A DNA stretch of 30,271 nt, from positions 1 through 30,271 of the IMG/VR virus record IMGVR_UViG_3300021356_000110. One strand, 5' to 3'. Made by a program: the position numbers and the translations under genes. Source of the DNA: a virus. The notes below the pieces were generated by a model that saw only the letters and a program-made list of their open reading frames with translations, was not told where the DNA came from and made no database searches. Of the stretch, positions 20,279 through 27,137 are shown piece after piece. The number at the start of each line of letters is the position of its first letter. Within the stretch, counting starts at the first letter, position 1.

Positions 20279-22102
20279 ATGATATTAGGATTATTAGTAA
20301 TGATTACGGCGCTGTCGATCAGCGCCGTTGCTATCTATTATAGCGTAAGCGGATTAGTCGCTATTTTTGCGGCTGCCGCCCTTCCCATTATTATCATGGG
20401 TAGTGCATTGGAAATTGGTAAACTGGTCACAGCAGTTTGGTTGCACTGGTATTGGCACAAAGCAAAATGGTGGTTAAGAACCTATTTGAGTATAAGTGTG
20501 CTTGTGCTTATGTTTATTACCAGTATGGGTATATTTGGTTTCTTATCAAAAGCACATATTGAACAAACAGCAGCCGCTGAAGAAGGTGTAGCACAGATTG
20601 CTAGGATAAACGACGAACTAGGTAGACAAGAACTAATAATACAACGTGCTGAACAACGTATTGTAGAAGCAGAAGCTAGTGTGGGTAAAGGCAATGCAGA
20701 AATACAAGCACAGATAGACAAAGAACAAGAACGCATTGACACAGCATATGACAGGATACAACCTGCTATTGATGAACAAGCCACTATCATCCAAAATGCA
20801 CGTGAAAATGATAAAGATAGAACAAAGCCTTTTGAAGAACAACTTGTCAGCATACAAGAAGAAATAGTCCGTTTAGAAAACAGCGCACAAGAATATGAGT
20901 CAAAAATATTTGGACTTAAAGCAGACACTAGTGCAGTAGAGCCAATCCGTGCGCAAATACAAAGTATACAAAACAGTATTACAAAAGTAGAAGGACAAAT
21001 TGCCAGTGGCGAACGTGAGCAAATAAAACAAGCACAACAAACCATTGGTGCTAATCCAGACGGAGCAGCAGGTCCAAACACAAGACGTGCAGCGAATGCT
21101 TGGATAGGCGAACAAAAAAACATAGTAGAAAATTTAAATAAAGAAATTGCAGATTTACAAGCATCAGCTATCGCAACAGTTGACAACGAAAGAGCACGTT
21201 TAACAAACATAGTAGCAGGCATAAGAGAACGTCAAATACCAGCACTCAAAGATAGAGAGCAAAATATGTTGGCAAAAATTGAAGAAGTGCGCAGCACTGA
21301 ATCTCCTGTTATAGTAAATGCTAGAGAAGAAATCAACAACATAAGAGATGGTGCTGATAGACAAATAGCAGCAAGCAACAATTTAATTCAACAATTACGC
21401 AACAGTATTACAGTGGGGAAAGATCCACAAGTTGAAGCAGTAGTAGTTGAACAGACACAGAAAATAATAGAAGCAAATAATTCTATTGACAACTTAACAG
21501 AACAAAAGTATACTCTTCAAGCAGAGTACAGAAAATTAGAAGCAGAAGTAGGACCGATAAAGTATCTTGCAGAATTTATATATGGTGAAACAGATAAAGA
21601 TATACTTGAGGAAGCAGTTAGATGGGTAATCATCACTATTATATTTGTTTTCGATCCTTTAGCAGTTCTCCTGCTTATAGCAAGCCAAGCGACATTCGAA
21701 ATGCGCAGGGCGGAGGGAAAGAAAAATGGGAATGAGAGCAATGATAATCAGTATGCTGAATATGCACAATCCAGAAGTGAACACAGCACATCTGATGAAG
21801 ATACCACCAGCGATACCGCAACCGATCAAAAAAACACAAACAATGAGCATAGAAAGGATGAGAGAGATTCTGCCATCGATAGAACCAACGATGATGGAGG
21901 AAGCAATACCCCAATCCTTTCTCAACCCGAGCAAGAAGAAAGACGACAAGAATTAGAAACCAAGGAAGAAGATATCAAATACAGAGAACAAAAAATGCAA
22001 TGGAAAGAAAATAATCCAGATGATACTCTCAAGAGACATAAAGAAGCATATATAGTTGGTAAAATAGATAAACTTCCATGGGATTTAAATGACAAAAATT
22101 AA
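20279..22102 (+). CDS. Large membrane-anchored coiled-coil protein
   Basis: A 607-residue protein. Three hydrophobic helices lie in the first 100 residues (about 1-25, 27-48, 66-90). A coiled-coil rich in Glu, Gln, Arg, Ile spans about residues 95-440. A further membrane helix (about 448-470, VIITIIFVFDPLAVLLLI) precedes a polar tail. The first part of the tail (480-545) is unusually Ser/Thr/Asp/Asn-rich and overlaps a second ORF with a good ribosome binding site. The last 60 residues again look like ordinary protein. Function unknown; similar architecture occurs in T4-like marine phages. The start lacks a Shine-Dalgarno; the ATG at 20300 is an alternative. Confidence 0.75.
   Translation: MILGLLVMITALSISAVAIYYSVSGLVAIFAAAALPIIIMGSALEIGKLVTAVWLHWYWHKAKWWLRTYLSISVLVLMFITSMGIFGFLSKAHIEQTAAAEEGVAQIARINDELGRQELIIQRAEQRIVEAEASVGKGNAEIQAQIDKEQERIDTAYDRIQPAIDEQATIIQNARENDKDRTKPFEEQLVSIQEEIVRLENSAQEYESKIFGLKADTSAVEPIRAQIQSIQNSITKVEGQIASGEREQIKQAQQTIGANPDGAAGPNTRRAANAWIGEQKNIVENLNKEIADLQASAIATVDNERARLTNIVAGIRERQIPALKDREQNMLAKIEEVRSTESPVIVNAREEINNIRDGADRQIAASNNLIQQLRNSITVGKDPQVEAVVVEQTQKIIEANNSIDNLTEQKYTLQAEYRKLEAEVGPIKYLAEFIYGETDKDILEEAVRWVIITIIFVFDPLAVLLLIASQATFEMRRAEGKKNGNESNDNQYAEYAQSRSEHSTSDEDTTSDTATDQKNTNNEHRKDERDSAIDRTNDDGGSNTPILSQPEQEERRQELETKEEDIKYREQKMQWKENNPDDTLKRHKEAYIVGKIDKLPWDLNDKN
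21486..21514 (+). promoter_or_regulatory. Possible internal sigma70 promoter
   Basis: TTGACA and TATACT with a 17-base spacer lie within the coiled-coil gene, 211 bases before the nested ORF at 21726 and about 570 before 22089. It may arise by chance in AT-rich coding sequence. Confidence 0.35.
21726..21956 (+). CDS. Possible nested gene overlapping the coiled-coil protein tail
   Basis: A 76-codon frame in the +1 register inside the 20279-22102 gene. It has GGAGGGA at 21714-21720, a well-placed Shine-Dalgarno for the ATG at 21726. The product is Met/Pro-rich and reads like a genuine protein (HLMKIPPAIPQPIKKTQTMS, ERMREILPSIEPTMMEEA), while the main frame over the same bases is low-complexity Ser/Thr/Asp. 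Either this is an overlapping gene, or ribosomes shift into it from the main frame. It may also be a shadow. No family is recognised. Confidence 0.4.
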   Translation: MGMRAMIISMLNMHNPEVNTAHLMKIPPAIPQPIKKTQTMSIERMREILPSIEPTMMEEAIPQSFLNPSKKKDDKN

Positions 22103-22472
22103 TGTAATTACACCTCCAGACATTTTACATAATCAAGCCAAAAGTTTTTTCCTTGTTCAACCTAGTAATGAAATAAGAAATCAGTTTCAAACAGTGTTAC
22201 AGGAAATTGATGAACCTTGTAATATATATTTGTATGATCCACAAGACAACGAGCGGATGTATGATTGGTTATTAAACATTGCTAAAATAGTAGATTGTGT
22301 GATAATTGATGTAGATAATTTAAGTACTATTGAGCGTAATTTGTGTAGTTATTTAATTAGTCTACCACACAGTTTTTACTTGACAAAAGACGATGTAACA
22401 CCGTATAATATGCTTAATGTTAATAGAATTTATGATTTAGATTGGTTAGCAGAAAAACTCAAAGAGGAATAA
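22089..22472 (+). CDS. Hypothetical protein preceding bS21
   Basis: A 127-residue soluble protein overlapping the coiled-coil gene by 14 bases and ending directly at the next ATG. Alternating beta/alpha pattern (NVITPPD, FFLVQPS, CNIYLYDPQDNERMYDWLLNIAK, CVIIDVDNLS, HSFYLTKDD) looks Rossmann-like, as in receiver or toprim-type small domains, but no catalytic motif is certain. AAATGAC is the start context, with weak Shine-Dalgarno. The 3' end contains the promoter for the bS21 gene. Confidence 0.65.
   Translation: MTKINVITPPDILHNQAKSFFLVQPSNEIRNQFQTVLQEIDEPCNIYLYDPQDNERMYDWLLNIAKIVDCVIIDVDNLSTIERNLCSYLISLPHSFYLTKDDVTPYNMLNVNRIYDLDWLAEKLKEE
22380..22409 (+). promoter_or_regulatory. Sigma70-type promoter for the bS21 gene
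   Basis: TTGACA (22380-22385) and TATAAT (22404-22409), both exact, separated by 18 bases, lie within the end of the preceding gene, 63 bases before the bS21 ATG. Confidence 0.7.
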
Positions 22473-22709
22473 ATGAGTAGACATAACAAAAAAGAATCTA
22501 TTATGCAAGGACTTTACGTAGAAGTCCGTAATAATGATGTTAATAAAGCGTTACGTAAGTTTAAGAAAAAGGTTGCCGAAGATGGAATCTTACAAGACTT
22601 GCGTAAACGTGAATATTTTGAATCTAAAGGTACAAAACGCCGCTTAGAAAAACAAGCAGCGATCCGTAGATTCAAAAAAAAGCGTCTTAAAGAACAAGAC
22701 AATTGGTAA
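22473..22709 (+). CDS. rpsU: Ribosomal protein bS21 homologue
   Basis: A 78-residue, strongly basic protein. After a 13-residue leader, YVEVRNNDVNKALRKFKKKVAEDGILQDLRKREYFESKG and the following Lys/Arg-rich tail match bS21, the small-subunit protein near the mRNA exit/anti-Shine-Dalgarno. I prefer the ATG at 22473 with AAAGAGGA upstream; an ATG at 22503 would give the usual N-terminus. Phage bS21 has been described in marine phages including those of SAR11, and may replace the host protein to bias initiation toward phage mRNA; that is inference. It has its own consensus promoter and is followed by a hairpin. Confidence 0.92.
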   Translation: MSRHNKKESIMQGLYVEVRNNDVNKALRKFKKKVAEDGILQDLRKREYFESKGTKRRLEKQAAIRRFKKKRLKEQDNW

Positions 22710-22742
22710 ATAACAGTGGACGCCATAAAGGGTCCACTTTTA
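22706..22742 (+). promoter_or_regulatory. Late-type motif plus hairpin between bS21 and Hsp20 genes
   Basis: GTAAATAAC (22706-22714) overlaps the bS21 stop. It is followed at once by AGTGGAC (22715-22721), a ten-base loop, GTCCACT (22732-22738) and TTT. It can serve as terminator for bS21 or as the capped 5' leader of the Hsp20 mRNA, like the arrangement at 17681-17726. Confidence 0.6.
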
Positions 22743-22768
22743 TATCTTGCTTAATAAGGAGAAATGAA

Positions 22769-23215
22769 ATGACAAGATTAACAACTCTAGACTTACCTCA
22801 CTTTACACGTGCCACAATTGGCTTTGATAGACTGTTTGATGAAATGACACGTTCATTCGAAAACACAAAGTCAAATGGTTACCCTCCATACAACATTGAA
22901 CAAATCAACGACAACGAGTATATGATTACACTCGCAGTTGCAGGTTTTAGTATGGAAGATTTGGACATTACACTAGAAAAGAATGTTCTTACAATCGAAG
23001 GTAATACTACAAAAGCAGACGAGGAAATAAACTATCTACACAAAGGGATTGGCGGACGCAACTTCCGTAGATCATTTACACTAGCTGAACACATCGAAGT
23101 AGAAGATGCTGGATTGGATTTAGGTATGTTAAACATTCATTTGAAAAGAAACGTACCAGAGGCAGAACAGCCAAAGAAAATTCAAATCCGTTCATTGAAC
23201 ACAATCGAAGGCTAA
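22769..23215 (+). CDS. hsp20: Small heat-shock protein (Hsp20/alpha-crystallin)
   Basis: The ATG at 22769 with TAAGGAG is the start; the open frame upstream is leader. The 148-residue product begins like IbpA-type proteins (TLDLPHFTRATIGFDRLFDEM, YPPYNIEQ) and contains the alpha-crystallin domain: YMITLAVAGFSMEDLDITLEKNVLTIEG, the RNFRRSFTLAEHIEV segment and GMLNIHLKRNVPE. An ATP-independent holdase preventing aggregation; phage Hsp20 is common in T4-like marine phages and probably assists virion protein folding. A G6/C6 hairpin follows its stop, then clpS. Confidence 0.93.
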   Translation: MTRLTTLDLPHFTRATIGFDRLFDEMTRSFENTKSNGYPPYNIEQINDNEYMITLAVAGFSMEDLDITLEKNVLTIEGNTTKADEEINYLHKGIGGRNFRRSFTLAEHIEVEDAGLDLGMLNIHLKRNVPEAEQPKKIQIRSLNTIEG

Positions 23216-23222
23216 CAGTCTA

Positions 23223-23247
23223 GGGGGGAGTAACATCCCCCCATTTT
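23223..23247 (+). terminator. G6/C6 hairpin between Hsp20 and ClpS genes
   Basis: GGGGGG (23223-23228) and CCCCCC (23237-23242) around AGTAACAT, followed by ATTTT. Very stable stem but a short T run, so partial termination or attenuation is likely. The clpS binding site TAGGAG follows immediately. Confidence 0.65.
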
Positions 23248-23257
23248 AGGAGATAAA

Positions 23258-23563
23258 ATGAGTACAGATACCGAAATTGTATTAGACGAAAAAATCAGTT
23301 TAGATATTAAAGAACCAAAAAAGTACAAGGTTCTATTATTAAATGATGATACAACTCCTATGGACTTTGTTGTAGGAATCTTAATTGAAATCTTTAAACA
23401 TACAGCTAGTACAGCAGAAACAATAACAATGAAAATACACAATGAAGGCAGCGGAGTAGTTGGCATTTATTCTCACGAAATTGCAGAAATGAAAGCAGCA
23501 GAAACTGTTAACTCAGCTAGGAATCAAGGCTTTTCATTGCAGGTTAAAATAGAGGAAGAATGA
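23258..23563 (+). CDS. clpS: ClpS-like Clp protease adaptor
   Basis: A 101-residue protein. The ClpS core is clear: KYKVLLLNDDTTPMDFVVGIL, the helix EIFKHTASTAETITMKIHNEGSGVVGIYSHEIAEMKAAETVN and the end SARNQGFSLQVKIEEE. ClpS delivers N-degron proteins to ClpAP and in E. coli inhibits ClpAP degradation of SsrA-tagged substrates. Full length. The ATG is placed after TAGGAG. It overlaps heme oxygenase by four bases (ATGA), so the two are co-translated. The presence of a tmRNA in the same window makes an effect on tag turnover an interesting possibility. Confidence 0.9.
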   Translation: MSTDTEIVLDEKISLDIKEPKKYKVLLLNDDTTPMDFVVGILIEIFKHTASTAETITMKIHNEGSGVVGIYSHEIAEMKAAETVNSARNQGFSLQVKIEEE

Positions 23564-24099
23564 GCAAACTTAAAGAATTAACTTGGGAGAATCACCAAAA
23601 AGCCGAGCGTACAGAACACGCTCGTAAGTTACTAAAAGGTATGTCACCAGAAGAATATCACAGATATCTTTACAATCAATATGTTCAATATGCAGCATTA
23701 GAAAGCATCGCAAACACAGAAGGTGTTTTAACGGGTATTGAACGTATTGTAAGAGCACAACATATTCTAAACGACATTAAAGAGATTGAAAACGAACACA
23801 GCATTGAACGCAAGACAGAAGACATTTGTCCTGTGGTTGGAGAATATGTTGCACACGTAATGGGCTTAGAAGCCACAGATGATATTTTAGCACACATCTA
23901 TGTAAGACACTTTGGAGATATGTATGGCGGACAAATGATTGCAAAACGCAATCCAGGATCAGGCTCAATGTATGTGTTTGAAGATGTAGAAGAACTAAAA
24001 ACCACAGTAAGAGCAAAACTAAATGACAATATGGCAGACGAAGCCAATAGATGTTTTGAGTTTGCTATGCAACTATTTGAGGAGTTAGGTGATGAGTGA
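23560..24099 (+). CDS. hemO: Heme oxygenase (biliverdin-forming)
   Basis: A 179-residue heme oxygenase-like enzyme. His12 in WENHQKAE is the proximal heme ligand position, YNQYVQYAALE matches the family's second helix, and YVRHFGDMYGGQMI gives the distal helix with the flexible Gly-Gly. It opens heme to biliverdin, Fe2+ and CO using reductant. It is shorter than cyanobacterial Ho1 (about 240) but complete in the conserved parts. It overlaps clpS (ATGA) and the bilin reductase by eight bases, so product hand-over from heme oxygenase to reductase is likely. Confidence 0.92.
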   Translation: MSKLKELTWENHQKAERTEHARKLLKGMSPEEYHRYLYNQYVQYAALESIANTEGVLTGIERIVRAQHILNDIKEIENEHSIERKTEDICPVVGEYVAHVMGLEATDDILAHIYVRHFGDMYGGQMIAKRNPGSGSMYVFEDVEELKTTVRAKLNDNMADEANRCFEFAMQLFEELGDE

Positions 24100-24778
24100 A
24101 GTTTGGGATACGCTGATTAAAATACAAGACAGATTGATTGAACGTTTTGATGCAACAGGCACTGAAGTTGAAGAACAAGGCATGGATAGATTCAATCAGC
24201 CAGGTTGGATCAACAGAGTTTGGAACAGCGACAAATATCGCAGAGCACACGTTGATGTTGTAGATGCAAGAGACACAAAAGGTTTGTGGATGATGCATTG
24301 TTGTGTGTTTCCACACTTAGACAATGACGGTCCTATCTTTGGACTAGATGTTATCGCAGGTAAAAACAAAATCACAGGTTACTTCCATGACTACTCACCA
24401 ACAACTAATCCTGCCAACGAAATGATTGAAGCATTTGGCGATGAAGTTGCAAAACTAGAATGGCGCAAACCACGTGAACTACCAGAATGGGCTAAAGCAA
24501 TCTTTACTGAACATATGGTTGCAGCAGGTAATGTAAACAGCACAGAAGAACTAGAACAACTACTAGAATTAAGTTTTGATAGCATTGACAACTATTTAGA
24601 ATACATTGATGCTTACAATGGTATAGGTAAAGAAGAAACGGGCAAGGAAGCACAAAACCGTTATGCTCACTTTCAAAAACAAAATCCTCACACGCCTCGC
24701 ACAATGACAAGTTTAGGACTTGACGAGGAAGATGTGCGTGTATTCGTACAGGAATGTTTATTCCCTGATATTGACTAA
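24092..24778 (+). CDS. pcyX: Ferredoxin-dependent bilin reductase (PcyX/PcyA-like)
   Basis: I choose the ATG at 24092 after GAGGAGTTAGGTG; an in-frame GTG at 24089 is less likely. The 228-residue product matches the bilin reductase family: WMMHCCVFPHLDNDGPIFGLDVIAG contains His69 and Asp86, corresponding to PcyA His88 and Asp105, and NRYAHFQKQNPHTPRT with VFVQECLFPDID is the typical C-terminus. PcyX proteins from uncultured oceanic phages are known to reduce biliverdin to phycoerythrobilin with ferredoxin. Subtype (PcyX, PebS or PcyA) is inferred from the heme-oxygenase pairing and the non-cyanobacterial context. The physiological use in such a host is unknown. Confidence 0.85.
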   Translation: MSEVWDTLIKIQDRLIERFDATGTEVEEQGMDRFNQPGWINRVWNSDKYRRAHVDVVDARDTKGLWMMHCCVFPHLDNDGPIFGLDVIAGKNKITGYFHDYSPTTNPANEMIEAFGDEVAKLEWRKPRELPEWAKAIFTEHMVAAGNVNSTEELEQLLELSFDSIDNYLEYIDAYNGIGKEETGKEAQNRYAHFQKQNPHTPRTMTSLGLDEEDVRVFVQECLFPDID

Positions 24779-24782
24779 ATAC
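24775..24782 (+). promoter_or_regulatory. Putative late promoter (CTAAATAC)
   Basis: CTAAATAC overlaps the stop of the bilin reductase gene, 17 bases before the next ATG, with CAGGAG as binding site. It fits the recurring late motif. Confidence 0.5.
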
Positions 24783-24799
24783 TATACCAGGAGTGAATA

Positions 24800-25870
24800 A
24801 TGCGTTATAAAGACCTTTTTGAATATGATGATTTAAACAAAGAAAAAGAACAGATTATATCAACTATATCTGGGTTGAGTGCTGATAATCAAGATGAAGC
24901 TAACTTGCTAGATAGAATTTGGAAAATTCTAAACAGTGGTACTATTAGTACAAATATTGACAGTGCATTTAACATTCCGTTATCAGATGAAAATATGGGC
25001 GATAAAGAAAAACTTATCGTACGTCAAGATATGACAAAAATATTTTCTACTATAGAAAGTGATTACAAGACAATGGATAATCTTCTCAAGCGTTTAGAGA
25101 AGGGAGGCATTGTCGATATTGCTGCACTATCAAAGCCAATGAACACATTTAGTGCAGTGTTTGGCGACGAAGCAGGCGGAGCAGCTTTTAGAAAATTAGC
25201 AGCGTATGGTGTTGGTAAAAAGCAAAAAGGTCCAGGCGAATATGGGTTAGCTTGTTTATCAAATAAAATTAGACTAGCAGCAGGCGAAGGCGATTTAGAA
25301 ATAGATGGCATTGGTAAAGTAGAACTAAAAGCAGCAATGAGTTCAAGTGGTGGACGTATCGGATACGGTGGTGGATCGCAAAAAGCAAAACGTGCTGTAT
25401 TAGAAAAATACAAAAATAAAATTCCTACTGTAATTGGTGCCATTGGTCAAAAAGGCGGCAGTTTAGGACTAGGTCCTTTTATGCAGGCATTGAACACAGA
25501 CTTGCCTACTAATGACCCTAACAATCAAAAAGTAAGAAAAGCATTGATGCTAGATTTATTACAAATGGATATGGAAGGATATGCCGATCCAGTTGCCGAA
25601 AAAATAGCAATCACAGAAGATACATCTCAAGTAGAACTTGCATATCTAGCAGCAAACTTTGAATGGTACAAAAACAGAGATGATTTTGATGCTTTGTTGC
25701 TGATGAGTATTCCTAATCAAAAAACAGCGTGTCTTAAAAACGTCAATGATCTACAAGCGTTTAGACAAGGCGGCCACGCAGGCGGATTGTCAATAAGTAT
25801 TATTCCAACACAAGCAGGCGCTGGACGTGAGCAATGGGCACAGCTTACATTAAATAAAGCAAAACTATAA
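24800..25870 (+). CDS. PD-(D/E)XK-like nuclease domain protein
   Basis: A 356-residue soluble protein. The centre carries a restriction-endonuclease-like signature: GPGEYGLACL (Glu147), GDLEIDG (Asp165), KVELKA (Glu175, Lys177), followed by SSSGGRIGYGGG. This spacing of E...D-(9)-E-x-K matches the PD-(D/E)XK fold. N-terminal 120 residues are helical and the C-terminal 130 resemble an alpha/beta extension (WYKNRDDFDALLLMSIPNQK). I do not recognise a named family. It lies between bilin and curli genes, has a late-type promoter and ends at the next promoter motif. Could be a packaging-, head- or host-DNA-related nuclease. Confidence 0.6.
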   Translation: MRYKDLFEYDDLNKEKEQIISTISGLSADNQDEANLLDRIWKILNSGTISTNIDSAFNIPLSDENMGDKEKLIVRQDMTKIFSTIESDYKTMDNLLKRLEKGGIVDIAALSKPMNTFSAVFGDEAGGAAFRKLAAYGVGKKQKGPGEYGLACLSNKIRLAAGEGDLEIDGIGKVELKAAMSSSGGRIGYGGGSQKAKRAVLEKYKNKIPTVIGAIGQKGGSLGLGPFMQALNTDLPTNDPNNQKVRKALMLDLLQMDMEGYADPVAEKIAITEDTSQVELAYLAANFEWYKNRDDFDALLLMSIPNQKTACLKNVNDLQAFRQGGHAGGLSISIIPTQAGAGREQWAQLTLNKAKL

Positions 25871-25873
25871 ATA
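25866..25873 (+). promoter_or_regulatory. Late promoter (TATAAATA) ahead of the curli genes
   Basis: Exact T4 late consensus TATAAATA overlapping the preceding stop codon and only five bases before the csgF ATG. The transcript would start at or after that ATG, so it may serve csgG or a later start rather than the first codon. Confidence 0.5.
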
Positions 25874-25878
25874 GCTGT

Positions 25879-26337
25879 ATGCGATACATACTATTATTAC
25901 TTTTCTTACCAACACTAGCCTCAGCGGATTTAGTACACAATTTTAAATCACCAGCATTTACAGGACAGGGTTACAGTGCCCATATGTTGAGTCTTGAACA
26001 ACTTACTTTTAATCGAAAAGAAGATATAGAAAAAGAAGCAGAACGTGAACAAGAACGGATAGAGCGTGAACTTGAAAACACAGTGCTTAACAAATTTATA
26101 CGCAACTTGGAATCACGTATCTATGCTACTCTATCAAAACAATTAGTAGATGGAATGTTCGCAGCCTGCGGTGAAGAAGATCAACCAGCGTGTGCTAATT
26201 CAGGTACCACAGAAGTAGAAGGTGCCCAAATTACGTGGACAAAGGACGAAACAACAGGAAGCATTACACTAATAGTAGATGGGCCTGACGGATACACAGA
26301 AATTACAATACCAGGTGCAGGAGAATTTAACTTTTGA
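25879..26337 (+). CDS. csgF: CsgF-like curli assembly protein
   Basis: A 152-residue exported protein with signal peptide 1-16 (ending ASA). The mature start DLVHNFKSPAFTGQGYSAHMLSLEQLTFN parallels E. coli CsgF (F-x-N-P-x-F-G-G at the mature N-terminus), the part that inserts into the CsgG pore. A helical middle (FIRNLESRIYATLSKQLVDGMF) is followed by ITW, SITLIVDG and TEITIPG strands as in CsgF. A Cys pair with seven residues between (residues about 95-103) is not found in E. coli CsgF. No clear Shine-Dalgarno precedes the ATG. It overlaps csgG by four bases (TTGA). Confidence 0.8.
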   Translation: MRYILLLLFLPTLASADLVHNFKSPAFTGQGYSAHMLSLEQLTFNRKEDIEKEAEREQERIERELENTVLNKFIRNLESRIYATLSKQLVDGMFAACGEEDQPACANSGTTEVEGAQITWTKDETTGSITLIVDGPDGYTEITIPGAGEFNF

Positions 26338-27137
26338 AATATCTAGCATTGATATTATCGCTGGCAATCACAGGATGTGCAGCAAAAGGCAAAGTTCCTA
26401 GTGTATTGCAAAAACCGCCAAGTGTGCAAGAAAATCCAATGGTTACAGAACTTAACGACTTACCTGAATTAGATGGTCCTAGAATGACCGTGGGTGTATA
26501 TGAGTTTGTTGATAAAACTGGACAACGTAAGCCAGCAGACAATGTAGCTAACCTAAGTTCTGCTGTGACACAAGGTGCAGAGGTTTGGGTAATAGATGCA
26601 CTACTACAAGCAGGTGATGGAACCTATTTTGAAGTTGTAGAACGTGGCGGAATGGATCACGTTATTAAAGAACGTCAACTTATACGTAACACAAGAGAAA
26701 ACTATGAAAAAGACAATCCTACACCATTAGCAGCAATGAAGTTTGCAGGTGTGTTGGTCGAAGGCGGCATCGTAGGTTATGATAGCAATATTCAAACTGG
26801 CGGTAATGGTGCTATGTATTTGGGGGTAGGTACAGCAGTTGAATACAGAGTTGACACTGTAACAGTTGCTATGCGTCTTGTAAGTGTTAGCACAGGGCGT
26901 GTACTAGTAAGTGTAGCAGCAGAAAAATCAATAGCAAGTTACAGACAAGGTGCGAGCGCATTTAAGTTTTTTGATTTAGGCACAGAAGCATTGGAAATAG
27001 AAACTGGATATTCAGTAAATGAACCAACAAACTATGCAGTGCGTCAAGCCATAGAAGCAGCAATTATAGAATTAATTTATCAAGGCGCTGAACAAAAACT
27101 GTGGAAGTTTAAAGAAGACAATACTTCTTCATCTTAG
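26334..27137 (+). CDS. csgG: CsgG-like curli export pore lipoprotein
   Basis: A 267-residue lipoprotein starting at TTG within the csgF stop (TTGA), after GCAGGAG. The lipobox is AITGC with Cys15. The rest aligns along its length with E. coli CsgG: MTVGVYEFVDKTGQRKP, AVTQGAEVWVIDAL, FEVVERGGMDHVIKERQLIR, VEGGIVGYDSNIQTGGNGA, GVGTAVEYRVDTVTVAMRLV and the end SVNEPTNYAVRQAIEAAI. CsgG is the nonameric outer-membrane pore for curlins. In the constriction loop the Asn is kept, but the aromatic Tyr and Phe of E. coli are replaced by small residues and Leu. The 3' end overlaps the minus-strand Fis-like gene by 29 bases. Confidence 0.92.
   Translation: MKYLALILSLAITGCAAKGKVPSVLQKPPSVQENPMVTELNDLPELDGPRMTVGVYEFVDKTGQRKPADNVANLSSAVTQGAEVWVIDALLQAGDGTYFEVVERGGMDHVIKERQLIRNTRENYEKDNPTPLAAMKFAGVLVEGGIVGYDSNIQTGGNGAMYLGVGTAVEYRVDTVTVAMRLVSVSTGRVLVSVAAEKSIASYRQGASAFKFFDLGTEALEIETGYSVNEPTNYAVRQAIEAAIIELIYQGAEQKLWKFKEDNTSSS

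Noticed and set aside
20482-21222. Minus-strand ORF of 246 codons opposite the coiled-coil gene
   Set aside because: Ser/Cys/Ile-rich low-complexity translation with no binding site; it is the shadow of the Glu/Gln/Arg-rich coiled coil on the other strand.
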